Assembly (NCBI GenBank): GCA_964019415.1
Contig: OZ025871.1
Location: 9,909,713 to 9,973,712, forward strand
Origin: Ianthella basta
Lineage: Eukaryota; Porifera; Demospongiae; Verongiida; Ianthellidae
Reading direction: 5' to 3'
DNA length: 64,000 nucleotides
In this document: positions 53,190 through 64,000 of the stretch, piece by piece
Layout of the letters: each line of letters begins with the position of its first letter
How positions within the stretch are numbered: position 1 is the first letter of the stretch
Notes under the pieces: generated by a model
Told to the model about the DNA's origin: nothing
What the model saw: the letters and a program-made list of their open reading frames with translations, nothing else
Database searches by the model: none
Program-made: the position numbers and the translations under genes

Positions 53190-56100
53190 TCCGACACCAA
53201 GAGCAAGATTTTTTAACTCAAAATATTTGTTCTTCCTACTCTGCAGGATCCACTTGTAGTGTTAACCTAGCTAAACTTCCTACCACTGGGCACTGAAATA
53301 TTAATCCCCTTGTGTAATTAGTTCCATCAACACACAAACACCACCACCAATCCATGACCATGCTCTGAAGCTTTTGGTCGGATAAATATACCACCAGTAA
53401 CTAACTAACTCAATGCTATCAGTTGAAGCTGCTGTATTCACTGAAGCTTCACTTCTGTATTGAACATGGGATTAGCTAGTGCTTAAATACTTGTCTCTTG
53501 TCTTTGGTTCTGCATATGTGTTCCATCACTACTCTACCCCCCACATGATGAATAGTGTGACCTTCAATCAGCATGTTTACGGGAGGACCCTTCTATAGGA
53601 TAAATAAATCCACCAGATGATTGTTCTGATATGAAACTGATAGTGAATCATTTTCTGCATTGAGTTTAATTTGTCTACTTATGGTTTCAACTTTGTACAT
53701 TTTCCATTCAGTGGCTTCTGTGTCCTCCAACCTGGCCATGGTATACATTGCATGCATGTACATTTATAGCTACAGTACAGTGCAGCAGTACTCATAAGTT
53801 ATAGTTATATTAAAGCCGTGAGGGTCTTATCTAACTTAACCATGAGGGCGCGAAGTGTCCGAGTGTGTTAAATTAGCTTAATGCCTGAGCGTACTATAAT
53901 AATTATAACTGGCTTCTGTTATTCAAACAAGAATGGTTTGAATGGTCGAACGAATCGAGTTACAACGTTGTTTCCTAGGTATACAGATGGCAGAGTCTTA
54001 TGGATTCAAGAGGATATGGCGAAACTAAAGGCACTGCATGTGTAAAAAGGATGTGATTAGTGACGGCGCAGGACTGAGTAACTCCAAGAAGCCGGTTTCT
54101 TTGCGGAACATTGAACGTTTCGTTGCCAAGCGCGCTAGCGGACCAGATCAGAAGGCATACGCAAGAGTCTGCAGTAGAAGAAGCGCTGTTTGCGCCACGA
54201 CCAGAGGAACTTATAGACGGTAGCTAGCTGCTTACTTTCATCGGAAACAAAGCTCTGCGAAGGATGTTTCAGCGTAGCAGCACATTGATTTCAAGGTAGT
54301 TACGCATGCCGGGCCTTGCCAAGTTACCTTAATTTGAGGTAAGAAAGTAGACGAGTCAGGCACTGTAAGTGCATAGAGAAGGCCCTGCTTAGCTACTTGA
54401 AAACGTTTTAGCTTGCATGTAGCAGTGTTGTGCAGCGATCGAAGCTCGTTGTATTCAGAAAAGGAGTTCGACACTTACATACGTGTGAACAGCATTTCAT
54501 GCTAAATACATCCACATCAACCAATTTTATTCCATTTTCCTTGATGCATCTAGCTAGCTGGCATGCAGAAGCAAGTCATGCGTAATCATGGGATGTCATG
54601 AGCATATGCTGCTATGATATTAACCATCCACAGGGTGACACATGAATTTGCTGCGAGAAAAAGTCAAATGCTATGTAAACAGCAGCTGCATGGCAAGAAA
54701 TGTGTGAAAAATGAGCAACATCTTTAGAACAAAATAAACACTCCACACGAAGCTGATTGGCTAACAATAAGAGCCCAGAGCTCTTGGGGAAGTTAAAGAA
54801 TGGCAAAACTGTTGGTTATACAATATGTACCACGCATACAACAAGCACATACAATCATATTGGTCATGTGTGTGCAATGTATTGCAAGTAGAGGAATTCA
54901 GGTTAGAATCTACTGTCACATATTGTGCAATGTTCATGTCACCAGCCATTGCAGATGTGCCAGATTTGTTCATTCTTTTGCAATTGTTCTGACACTTGGT
55001 GAAAGCACTGCAAGGGTCTTGTGCAATATGGCATATTATCTTCATTGACAAGTTCAACACAGCTTGATGTCTATTAAACGTTTAATAAAGCACATTAAGT
55101 ACTAGCTAGAAAACATAATGAGACATTACAATTTTTATGTGAACCATCTAAATTGATACACATTGTTAATTTTAGTAATAGAATCTATTATAATAGCTGT
55201 GTTGTCTCTTATATCTGCCCTGGCAGTAAAATTTGTACATGTATAAAGTGATTTTCCTTGTGTGGACACATTGCAAACGCATGGCTGGATCTGATACAGT
55301 TTTGTATTTGTGGTGAAAATTGTGAGTATATACTTCATTAATGATTATTATGTAGTAATAATATATTTAATATTAATTATAATATAGTAAAGTATCAAAT
55401 TGGAAATTAAGTAATTAATTAGTATGTATATACGTGATATATGGAAAGACTATAGCTACAGTCATTATATTAAAGAATTTGTTAAGAAAGGACATATAGA
55501 ACATATGAAATGGGATTGGCAAAAAAGGACCCATTTGGAGGCAATGAAACAAGTTAGTATGGGGGTAAACACACGCGAAGGTTAAATATCACACAAATAC
55601 GGAGTATTGCATCATTAGCACCTATGATGCATTCCATACCATCTGGGCAATTTTCAAAATTCACAGCCCTTTCGTGCATCTCAAATGAGGACTGAACATT
55701 TTCACAGCTGCCATCCAGAAATGTAATGCAGATAGTATACAAAACATCTATGTAGAAATGGGTTAAGGCCCTGCATTAAGTGTAATCATCTCTTTCAGCA
55801 AGAAGTTGAGACAAGCTTGCAGATCTCGGCAGGCTTGTCTGCACCCTTGTGCTAGCAGCACCATCTCTCTACACGAGAACATTTACAGCAGCAGCGCTTG
55901 TAGTTTTTAGTGATGCCTACGAAGGCTAGGGATACGGCAAAATGGCAGATACCTTTCGTTCAATGAAGATTTTAACAGCCATGATCAACTATTTTGGTTT
56001 ACCTGATGATGGAAGAGACTCTACCAGCGGCAATGATGCTGGAGCCAATAATGGGCAACTCCAACATGAGTACTCTTGCTCCGATTCCATGCAGTCTAGT

Positions 56101-56540
56101 TTGATTACGCTGGGTTTTAATGACCACTCTGTATAGTTGGATAATGCTGCACCTGGCCAAAAAGAGTCTGCAATTCTCAGACACAATTGCAAAGATAAAA
56201 CCAGCTCCCCAGGTTTGTGGCGACATCATTTATAACATGGTAGAATGCAGAATGTTGCTTTCTACTGGAAGTGAATGTTTGAACACCATTTTCATGAAAT
56301 CAAACTGCTCATAACTCTGATATTCCAGCATATATATCTTGGTAACAGAACATACTAGCAAAGCGCAGTAAAGTGCAATAGGAAGCATATCAAATGCACT
56401 TTAATGCTATGCACTTATATAACTCTAATTCGCGAGTTGCCCCCAAATGGGCCCTTATCACAAATCATATCACATAGTGAGTAATATCAAGTGAGTAATA
56501 TTTCATTTGCTGCATGACATCATGCAGTTGCAATTCAGTC
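53190..56540. repeat. Segmental duplication, copy 5 of the kinase 3' block
   Basis: 53.2-53.8 kb matches the 5.0-5.6-kb block, and 54.89-55.1 kb matches the 8.65/9.06-kb block. As at 9.1-9.7 kb, an RTK terminal exon follows (56550). Between them, 53.8-54.8 kb and 55.4-56.5 kb are unique. Two short frames there (54038-54223 and 55942-56136) have no recognised motif. Confidence 0.65.
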
Positions 56541-56549
56541 CATGGGTGT

Positions 56550-58222
56550 TCAAGCATCATTCCCTTCAGCAGCAATTGCTGTACTTGCTTGATGCTGACA
56601 GTCACTCAATGCTGTGTGGTGAACATCAGGAGGTGCCTCCACACCTTCTTCATTTGGAGCTAGGACTGCCTTGGTTGCCAAACTGCTTAAAGGCACATAA
56701 GTGTACCATTTTGCATGTGATATTAGATCATCAAACTCTTCTTTCAACTCCTGAAAGGTGGGCCTTGACTTCTTGTCATCACTCCAGCACTTTCCCATTA
56801 TGGAATAGCTACAGTACAAGGGATTGTGTGTTATGCAAACAAAATTAACATAATCCTTAAAAGTGCTCGGGGGGGGTGGGCGCATCAAGTAGAAATGAGA
56901 GCTTAGGCACACTCTGGGGAAAATCATGTTATGATGCATGGTTTTGGACAGTACACACCTGTATTGTTCAATGACAAAGATTGATACTGATTATCAATTG
57001 ATAAGTATTAATTAATCGACTATTAAAGTATACCAAAATGCATCAAATAGAAATGAACATGGCACTGATGCAAGTAATGTTGACAAAAATCAGCTTTAAA
57101 CTACTACACATGCATTCTAGTGCAGTGTAACATGTCTCTAACAGTAAAAGCATGGTGTTTAAGGTTACTGATCTGGTAGTTTACATATAAAGCTTGTCGA
57201 GATGATGACACGCTATTCAGGTACATTATCGGTTTGCTTTTCAACATGCATTTCAGTGGACATCCTTTGTACCAGCATGTATAGAAGTGAATGTACATCG
57301 ATCTATCAAGACCAGAGACACCCCTGTGCACACTACTAGTCTGCTACAGCTACTAGTTGTGTTTGTAGGAGTACCTGCAGGCATCTAACTTCAAATGTAG
57401 AGGACAAGTACACAGGTATATCAAATGAAGGTGAACCAGAAGTGCATGGCATTTAGTTGGCTAGTTAATTGCTATACGAAAGGAAGTTGCTGTACTATCT
57501 CTCCTAAGCACACTTGGAGTGCTACAGTGTATTCTTCATTCACTCTGGGACAGAGATTACTCGTTCCCTTTGTACGCACACAAAATTGCCGTCACAAACA
57601 TGAGTAGTGTGATGATGCGTGGTATTGTCACTCAAGGTCCCCCCACTGAGAGCTTTCTCGCCCTTAAAAGACTTCAACGAAGTGCGATTCCCTGGTTAAG
57701 TGCCAGATCTCAGCTGTAGTGTCATCATTCCTACAAAAATTGGCAGAAAACTCATGCGAATGCAGCACCTTCGCGGATAGTACGAAAACCGCCGCAAATT
57801 TAGAAAAGCATAGCTTTGTCCCAGTCCAGCCTACTGCTAAATTGTAGGGTTTACCTCTTGGCTTGCTAGCTGGCTATGGCCTTACAATCCACAGTGAAAA
57901 TCAGCCATTTTCAACGGTGAATTACGAAAGTCATTATAGCATGCGTAAGCTCTCATTTCTACTTGATGCGCCCACAATTATGACTTGGTGTATAGCTTGC
58001 AGATCAGTGATGTAAGGTCTAACAGTGTACCTAATACACCACGAGCACGCAATAGAGAAGGTTAATACTTGCAGCAACACAGTGCACTTCTTCTATATAT
58101 GCACATAACAGTACCATTAGCTTACATCTGTTCCGGGCACCCTTTAGGAGACTCCAGCCTGTAACCCGCCATCACCCTGGAGAGAATAACTGTGTTGCCA
58201 AACTCTGTGTATGGAGAATCAC
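56550..58222 (-). CDS. Second RTK: two intact terminal kinase exons
   Basis: Exon 58126-58222 (97 nt) and exon 56550-56808 (259 nt) have exactly the lengths and splice phases of the last two exons of the RTK at 9.7 kb. They encode [20 protein letters not shown] and YSIMGKCWSDDKKSRPTFQE, then a tail ending at TGA. The tail keeps V-Y-V-P-L near the first tyrosine site, but the second Tyr motif is changed (HVHYTVL to DVHHTAL), so the ITIM-like site is lost. No earlier kinase exon is visible up to 64000. The rest may lie beyond the window, or this may be a 5'-truncated copy kept open by recent origin. Confidence 0.65.
56820..58120. other. Intron between the two terminal exons of the second RTK
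   Basis: About 1.3 kb, against 0.2 kb in the first RTK. No internal exon or clear repeat is seen. Confidence 0.45.
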
Positions 58223-58714
58223 CTGCAATATACACATTAGAGATGATTCAATGAAGTTATAATGGAGTATGTACAATACCACTTAGAACATGTACAGTGC
58301 ATTTCACTAAGACTCGAAACGCTTTCAAATTGTTCTATAAGTCAATGAGTAATATTGGATGTAGCCAATAAAAATTGCCACAAAGTGGTTTCGAGACCAA
58401 ATCTGGTGTCTAAAGTGGCATAGCTACAGCATACGCAGTGGCCAGTAATGAATCAAACCAATCTGATTAGCGCATTTATCCACGACGTAATATTGCATTT
58501 AGGGATTTTTTGCAATATCTCCATAATTTTTACAATAATACAAATCATTACAAGGAGTGAGCTGATGATAAGGACAGTATATACTATACTGGATGCCATT
58601 TTAATAGATCAGAATAAATGGCTGTCTACGGCCAATTTCTTTTGTTGTTATACTAAAACATGCAAACAAAACAGTCTGGCTTATACCTTTAAGCTTTTTC
58701 AATTTTGTACGCAG

Positions 58715-58738
58715 CTGACGAAGGCCTTTGGGCCGAAA
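58715..58738 (+). ncRNA. Hammerhead-like core (relic)
   Basis: CTGACGA, a GGCC-TTTG-GGCC hairpin and GAAA occur in the exact order and spacing of the hammerhead core. No matching stem III partner or cleavage triplet was found by eye. The likely source is a Penelope-like or retrozyme-type element, but no protein-coding remnant confirms this. Confidence 0.35.
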
Positions 58739-61700
58739 TGTCCTGCATTCAGTTGTTGATAAATCTACTACGTATTGCCCATGAACTATTTGCCTACATT
58801 GAACAACGTAGCAATGAGCCACTTTTTCTACATAGTTTATACCGCTTGCAAAACACATCATAGGTGATTTCCTCATCAGCAGATCCCTGAATCTGCACGA
58901 AAGGTCAAGGAATGAGCAACTTTTCAACTCACATTGAGGAAGAAGACTCTATTTTGTCAATGGAAATGCTTGAACAGAGTAGGTTTGTCACATCAGCTCA
59001 AGGTGAACTCACAGTGGACAAAATGGTGGCACCATCACTGTTAAGTGTGTCCCTTGACCATATTCACAAATGCTTTAGGAAATTCAGGGATTAATGTCTG
59101 TAATGCTTTTAAAGATGGACACAGTGGCGATAATAGCTGACAAGGTTATTCAGGGCTATAAATCTCAAAGACAGTTTCGGAAACTGAGTGTAGGCAACGG
59201 ACGATTTGTTCATTATCTTAATGAATTTGCTTTTTATTGTACCCCGAAAACACACAACATAGGCAATTTAATGTCTTTGCGGAAAATGCACACATTTGAT
59301 ATTAGGAATAATTATGCTTGATTTTAGAGCAATCATTGAGGTACACACAAACTATGTATTGTTGGCATCCCTTATCAATTTAGCGAGTAATAGGAGCTGA
59401 AATAAGGTCAACAATCACAACATTACAAAATATTACAATTGCAGCAGAGTTCAGCTGCTATGCAGAAAACAGGAAAATAAGCTCTAAACAATTACTGTAT
59501 ATGTCCTTATAGAAGCTGGGCTCGAATACAAGCCGGGACTTGAATAGAAGCTGAGGGTCCGAGCAGCAAATCTTTAATAGAGGCCAGGTCTCAAGTAGAA
59601 GGCGGGTCTGGAATCCACACACTGGCACCCTTCAGCATCCTAGGTGCACACTTTATGTACAAATCAAATGCTGCGCAATGCCGTAGTGACTTACGGACGT
59701 TCCCGCTGTATATAGTAGCAATGTCCAAGTCTGAAAGGAAGTGCATCGCATAGTCAATTCTTTCTGCAGCTGAAGGTATGGAGCAAATGTAGTGGAGTCA
59801 CGAAGGCCTCCGCTATTAGATGGAAGACTCTGGACAAGACCAAAGTGCGAGTTGGCAACTTCTGAGAACTCGCACATTCTTAGTGCATGCAGATCAACTT
59901 CTGGATTGATGGCAGTCATGTCTTATTACAGATCATACATAGCTAGGAATCAGTTCATTTTAATAGAACTGGGCTCAAATGGATTGGAGGCTGGGTAAAA
60001 ACCTCCTGAAAGAAATACAGGCACGGGTCTCCATTCGGACATGTACAGTATGAGCGGATATGAGAAAATGACCTACTTTGTGTAGACTATTGATTTTGTT
60101 TGTTAGTGACACCGTGTTAAAGCAGATTGGTTGAGCTCTCTATTACCCTTTGTTGTCCTTCGATAGCTGCTTCAGTTCCCAAGATACGCTTGACGCCAAC
60201 ACAAAACTATGCTTGTTCTTGGCCAGACAAAGGTGCTTAGAAACATGGACTTCCGGTCATGGCACAAATGGCAGGCAAGTTGGATTGGTCATCGTGGGAT
60301 GCGTATCTATCTCATTCTTGGCAAGGTCTTCATGCTTGTTGGGAATGCTGGATTAGTGTATGTATGTCAACTTCAAGCAAGGCTTGGCTGTCTTGAATAA
60401 CATGCCTACTTTTTTACGCTTTTATGACATGTTGGTATATGTCATGTGCAACGGTCACTGTGCAGTCTTTGTTTGAGCTTCATAGGATGCAAACTTGGCC
60501 ACAAGATTGGGACGGTACCGTAGATATGAATGATGCCATAATCGTTTTCGGTGAAATATTATATACCCACATGATTGTTTTGTCTCATTCCTGTTGTTTA
60601 CATACTGTGTGAAGTGGGTCATTTCCTCAAATCTGCTCACAATTATTTTAGCTATATATATTTGTTATAACACCTTCTTCAGAAATGCTGTTGATTGGTT
60701 TTATAAGCACCCCCTCCGCCCGGGCACTTTGTGCCCTCGGGCCACATGCGTATAAATTAGTCACATCCCAAAACAAAGTGCTATAAGTGAATAATTTGCT
60801 GAACAAAGGGAAGCATGGGCAAATGTTAATAGTTTTCTTGCCAATTAACATTGGGGAATGAGGGTGACTCAATTGCATCATTATTCTGTAGGGAAGCTAG
60901 CGAGGAGCCAAGTGAACCAGGCAGAAATGTTCACCGAAAACCATGTCTGTATGACGAAGATGTCTTGCCCATCTCCTGCAACGCAATCAGAGATGCCAAC
61001 AAGACTTGGCTTGTAAAGGCGGAAAGTGTGCCCCACAGCATTGGAGGCGAATCTGATGGTGTGACAGCACAATAGATCAGTGATCAACTGAGGTGGAACT
61101 AACTGAAATCTGAGTCTCTATGTTCATTTGGTACTCTTGTGCGGAAGAATTGGCCTCCTTTGATGCACAAAGTTTGACAGCTGTAGTATGGCGGAAAAGC
61201 AGTAATCAGTTTACTGAGCGCTTGCAATAGGATGAAGCTATTTGTGCCCTTGCCCTTTTATATTCAAACCCAACCATATATGAATGGTTGGGTAGTGTAG
61301 AGTTACTATAATTATGCTTCATTGAAATGTTTTTATGTTTGATCTGAATGCAAGCACTTGATTGTGAAGTGTTGCTGCTATGGATTGACTCACACTGAAC
61401 CCAATCACTTGCTCTCCAATAAGATATAATCGCTCTCCAATAAGTACCCTGCCTATTATCGGCCAGTACCCATTATTGGCCAGTGCGTATACAACAAGAA
61501 TCCGAGGATGAACTGAGAAGTATACAGTGGTGTACGGCATAGATAGTCAGATGGACAGACAGAACTGCCTTTCAAGTTGCTTAGCACTGGCGTTTACCAA
61601 GCAGTACTATGTAGGAAGCCAAGCGAAGGCCTTGACACAAACAATGTGTGAGTATGGGTGCATTCCGAAGAGCTACGAGTTTTTTTCTGTGTATTAACAA

Positions 61701-62111
61701 GCTAGCTACGTGATAGAGCGAGAACTCAACTGCTACATGCTTGTCAGCCATTCTGATTGTGTGTGCACATTTGCAGACAATCATGGTTTGGCTTGTGTGT
61801 CTGCGCATGCCATGCTAGAACACAGAAGATTGGAGCAATGCACCAGGTCTACAATCATGTAGGAACGTGATTTGAGTTGGCGTGTCTGCATGTATTTCAT
61901 TAACCGTCCACAGCTGCAACTCCTAATTAGCTACGCTTACTGAGGGCTTTCAGATCTCCATGTCAAAAGCAAACCACAGCTTGAGGCGCAATCCCAAAAC
62001 TGAGATACGAACAAAAGGTTGCAAATTGGCCAATAATTGGTACATATGGACAGAAATAGGTATGGGTGACCAATAATTGATCGGTATCATTGAGTCTCGC
62101 TTCAAAACGGA

Positions 62112-62205
62112 ATACCGTATACGCTTTAACTTTTGTGGGGTTAAACTGTCCCTTTTTTGCAGTTCAGCAACCACCCGTGAAAGTTTCACCCCGCAAAAAT
62201 TGAGA
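62112..62205. mobile_element. Small MITE of the TTTCGTGG family
   Basis: ACCGTATACGCTTTAACTTT then TGTGGGGT opens the element, and GTGAAAGTTTCACCCCGCAA closes it in partly inverted form. Similar ends occur at 50.1-50.2 kb. Confidence 0.5.
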
Positions 62206-62252
62206 CCAGGTTGAGCAAATGTCACTGTATAATTACATCACGAAATTGCAAA

Positions 62253-62448
62253 ATGGCGGCGATTCGCGACTGCAACTTTGATTATACGGCTAACAGCTGC
62301 TCTCCACCGAGGCAACGGAGTACACATCAATTGGGCCACGGTTCAGAGGATAGGAAGAATCAACACCATGAAGATTCCTCTTCACTAGCACTGCAAATAT
62401 CATTGGATGTGACTAGTCGCACAGCATACGTACATCAAATAATCATTG
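62253..62448 (+). CDS. Candidate first exon of an unknown gene
   Basis: ATG in a good context (GCAAA before ATGG) opens MAAIRDCNFDYTANSCSPPR and 45 more residues, ending at a phase-1 donor (CATTG then GTGAGT). The composition is GC-richer than the flanks. No domain is recognised and no next exon is seen before the window ends; the transposase that follows would be an intronic insertion. Confidence 0.35.
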
Positions 62449-62562
62449 GTGAGTATCTATAATGCCCCAAAGTGACATCAGCAGTTGAGAAAGCGATTGC
62501 AAAGCCGCGTGTGTTCAGGTACTGGATTTTTTCTTTGCGTGTATTGATCGGCTACTTTGAAG

Positions 62563-63968
62563 ATGTCCATTCGTTTGTACTTTGTTCCCAAGCCACGGGA
62601 TATCCCAAAACATGAGAAGATTGTTCCCTTCTCAGTGGCAGAGGCTGTGAGGAATGAGGTAGGCAGCACTCTGGTTGAGAAAAGCAAGTCAACTGGGAGG
62701 GAGAGGGGCACATATGACAAGGTAACACCAGAAAATTGGGCGAAGGTTGCCAAGTATGCCGCCGTGAATAGAGTATCCACAACCATACGTCATTTCAAGA
62801 CGAAGAATTTTCCCTAATCACACTGAAGGAGAGTACTGTGAGAGGCTGAAAGAAGCTTTATTGGCAAGAGCTCGGTAGCAGAAAAAGAGATGACAAGCCA
62901 ATACAGCAACTGCCTCTGAAGCAAGTAGGTCACCCATTGTTATTGGGACGAGATGTAGAAAAGAGTAATTCATCAAACTAGGCAATCAGGTCGTATTATC
63001 AATAGTTCTATTGTTATCGAAATTATAACTGGGATCCTCCATAGCACAGACAGCAGCCTGCTGTTAGAAAATGGTGGTCCCATAAACGTAGACAAAGAAG
63101 TTGCTCGCCGCTTGTTGTGCAGGATGCACTTGACAATGTGAAAAGAAGAGGAACAACCAAGGCCAAAGGCAAGCCGCCTGACTTTCAGGCACTGAAATCA
63201 CAATTCCTAGATAACATCAGGACTGTCGTCATGTTTGAAGGCATCCCTGCACGGCTTATTCTGAACTGGTATCACACAGGGATTAACTATGCCCCTTCAT
63301 CATCATGGACAATGGAGATAATAGAATCCCAGAAGATTCCAATCGCAGCCATTTGACGGCAGTTTTTGCCTGCTCACTTGCATGTGATTTTCTACCACTC
63401 CAATTGATTGACAGTGGAAAGACCCCAGCTTGTCTTCCGAAAGCAACATTTATACCAGATTGGCATATTACATACACTCACAATCATTGGGTGAATGAGG
63501 CCAGTATGACGGATTATGCACAGGATGTACTTTTTCCCATACCTGAAAGCAACCAAGAAGCAATTGAGGGTGCCAAGCAACACCCAGGCCATGGCACTAT
63601 TTGATCAGTTCAGAGGACAACTGACGGATTCGTTTATGAGTTGCCTGGCTGCAAACAACATCATCATTGTCTAAGTTCCACCAAACTGCACAGGAAACCT
63701 GCAACCACTGGACCTCAGCGTTAATAAAGCTGTCAAAGTTTCCCTCAAACAGAAGTTTCAATCATGGTATGCAGACAATATTCAGAAGCATCTCAAGGAT
63801 AATCCTAATGAAGACATCAAACCTGTGGACATCCAGCTTGCCATCAAGAAGTCACTGAGTGCCAAGTGGATCGTTGCTACAGTTCAGGAAATTGGAAAGC
63901 GGAAAGAATTCAACACAAATGGCTTCCATGAAGCAGGCATGATAGATGCCGTGAAAGACTTGCTTTAA
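62563..63968 (+). pseudogene. DDE transposase of the pogo/Tigger-Jerky type, inactive
   Basis: Pieces in three frames align in order to this family: an N-terminal HTH part (TPENWAKVAKYAAVNRVS), a middle part (KGKPPDFQALKSQFLDNI), the catalytic region (NWYHTGINYAPSSSWTME, TAVFACSLACDFLPLQLI, DWHITYTHNHW, LFDQFRGQ, NCTGNLQPLDLSVNK) and a C-terminal end at TAA. The frame is broken several times (stops near 62817, 63354, 63602 and 63673). The family motif usually reads N-W-D-Q-T-G; here Asp is replaced by Tyr, removing the first catalytic acid. No TIRs were located. It was probably autonomous once and is now dead. Confidence 0.8.
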
Positions 63969-64000
63969 TAATTGTGTAACAGCAATGAGCACAGCAGTAG

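Larger units (their letters stand above)
58230..62250. other. Mostly non-coding, mobile-element relics
   Basis: I find no supported gene. It contains a hammerhead-like core (58715-58738), repetitive AGAAGCTGGGCTCGAA-type sequence near 59510-59620 and 59960-60000, and short open frames with no motif. The region separates the second RTK from the transposase. Confidence 0.4.

Noticed and set aside
54038..54223. 61-codon plus frame with Arg/Lys-rich end
   Set aside because: No motif, no clear upstream or downstream exon. GC-richer composition alone is not enough.
58601..58927. 108-codon minus frame
   Set aside because: It overlaps the hammerhead-like core and reads through repeat sequence. No protein family is recognised.

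Overview
The window is animal nuclear DNA from an AT-rich, intron-rich genome. The best guess is a marine demosponge of the Amphimedon type. The reasons are a large receptor tyrosine kinase (RTK) with Calx-beta repeats in its ectodomain, a ZU5/Death-domain gene, short symmetric phase-1 exons, a vertebrate-type (CCCTAA)n interstitial repeat and a nuclear gene for mitochondrial ribosomal protein L14. There are no operons, CRISPR arrays or bacterial signals. I built the gene models by hand from open frames joined at GT/AG sites with matching phases, so exon edges are accurate to a base or two only if my reading is right.

Layout. 0-4.2 kb (minus strand): a copia relic, a signal-peptide/Ig exon, decayed collagen exons and a broken kinase N-lobe. 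4.2-9.6 kb: a tandemly repeated block carrying copies of a signal-peptide exon, a tRNA-type SINE and a 920-bp TIR element with a minisatellite inside it. 9.7-23 kb (minus): a 23-exon RTK of about 1462 residues, ordered signal peptide, Ig, Ig-like, FN3, FN3, about three Calx-beta repeats, Cys-containing region, transmembrane helix, tyrosine kinase. 24-25.5 kb: LINE fragments. 25.9-33.2 kb (plus): gene A, a small type I membrane protein with a tail full of YxxM and YxN tyrosine motifs. 31.5-40.9 kb (plus): a ZU5/Death-domain gene whose possible first exon lies inside the last intron of gene A. 41-43 kb: a decayed copy of the RTK 3' block. 44.8-45.2 kb: MRPL14. 45.6-52.8 kb: a diverged copy of the gene A region (gene B), cut by a 200-N gap. 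53.2-58.2 kb: another copy of the RTK 3' block, with two intact terminal kinase exons. 58.7-64 kb: relics including a hammerhead-like core and a dead DDE transposase.

The region looks like a cluster of cell-surface signalling genes shaped by repeated segmental duplication. The RTK can phosphorylate tyrosine, gene A offers SH2-type docking motifs, and the ZU5/Death protein resembles the inside half of an UNC5-type receptor. That these act together is inference from proximity only.
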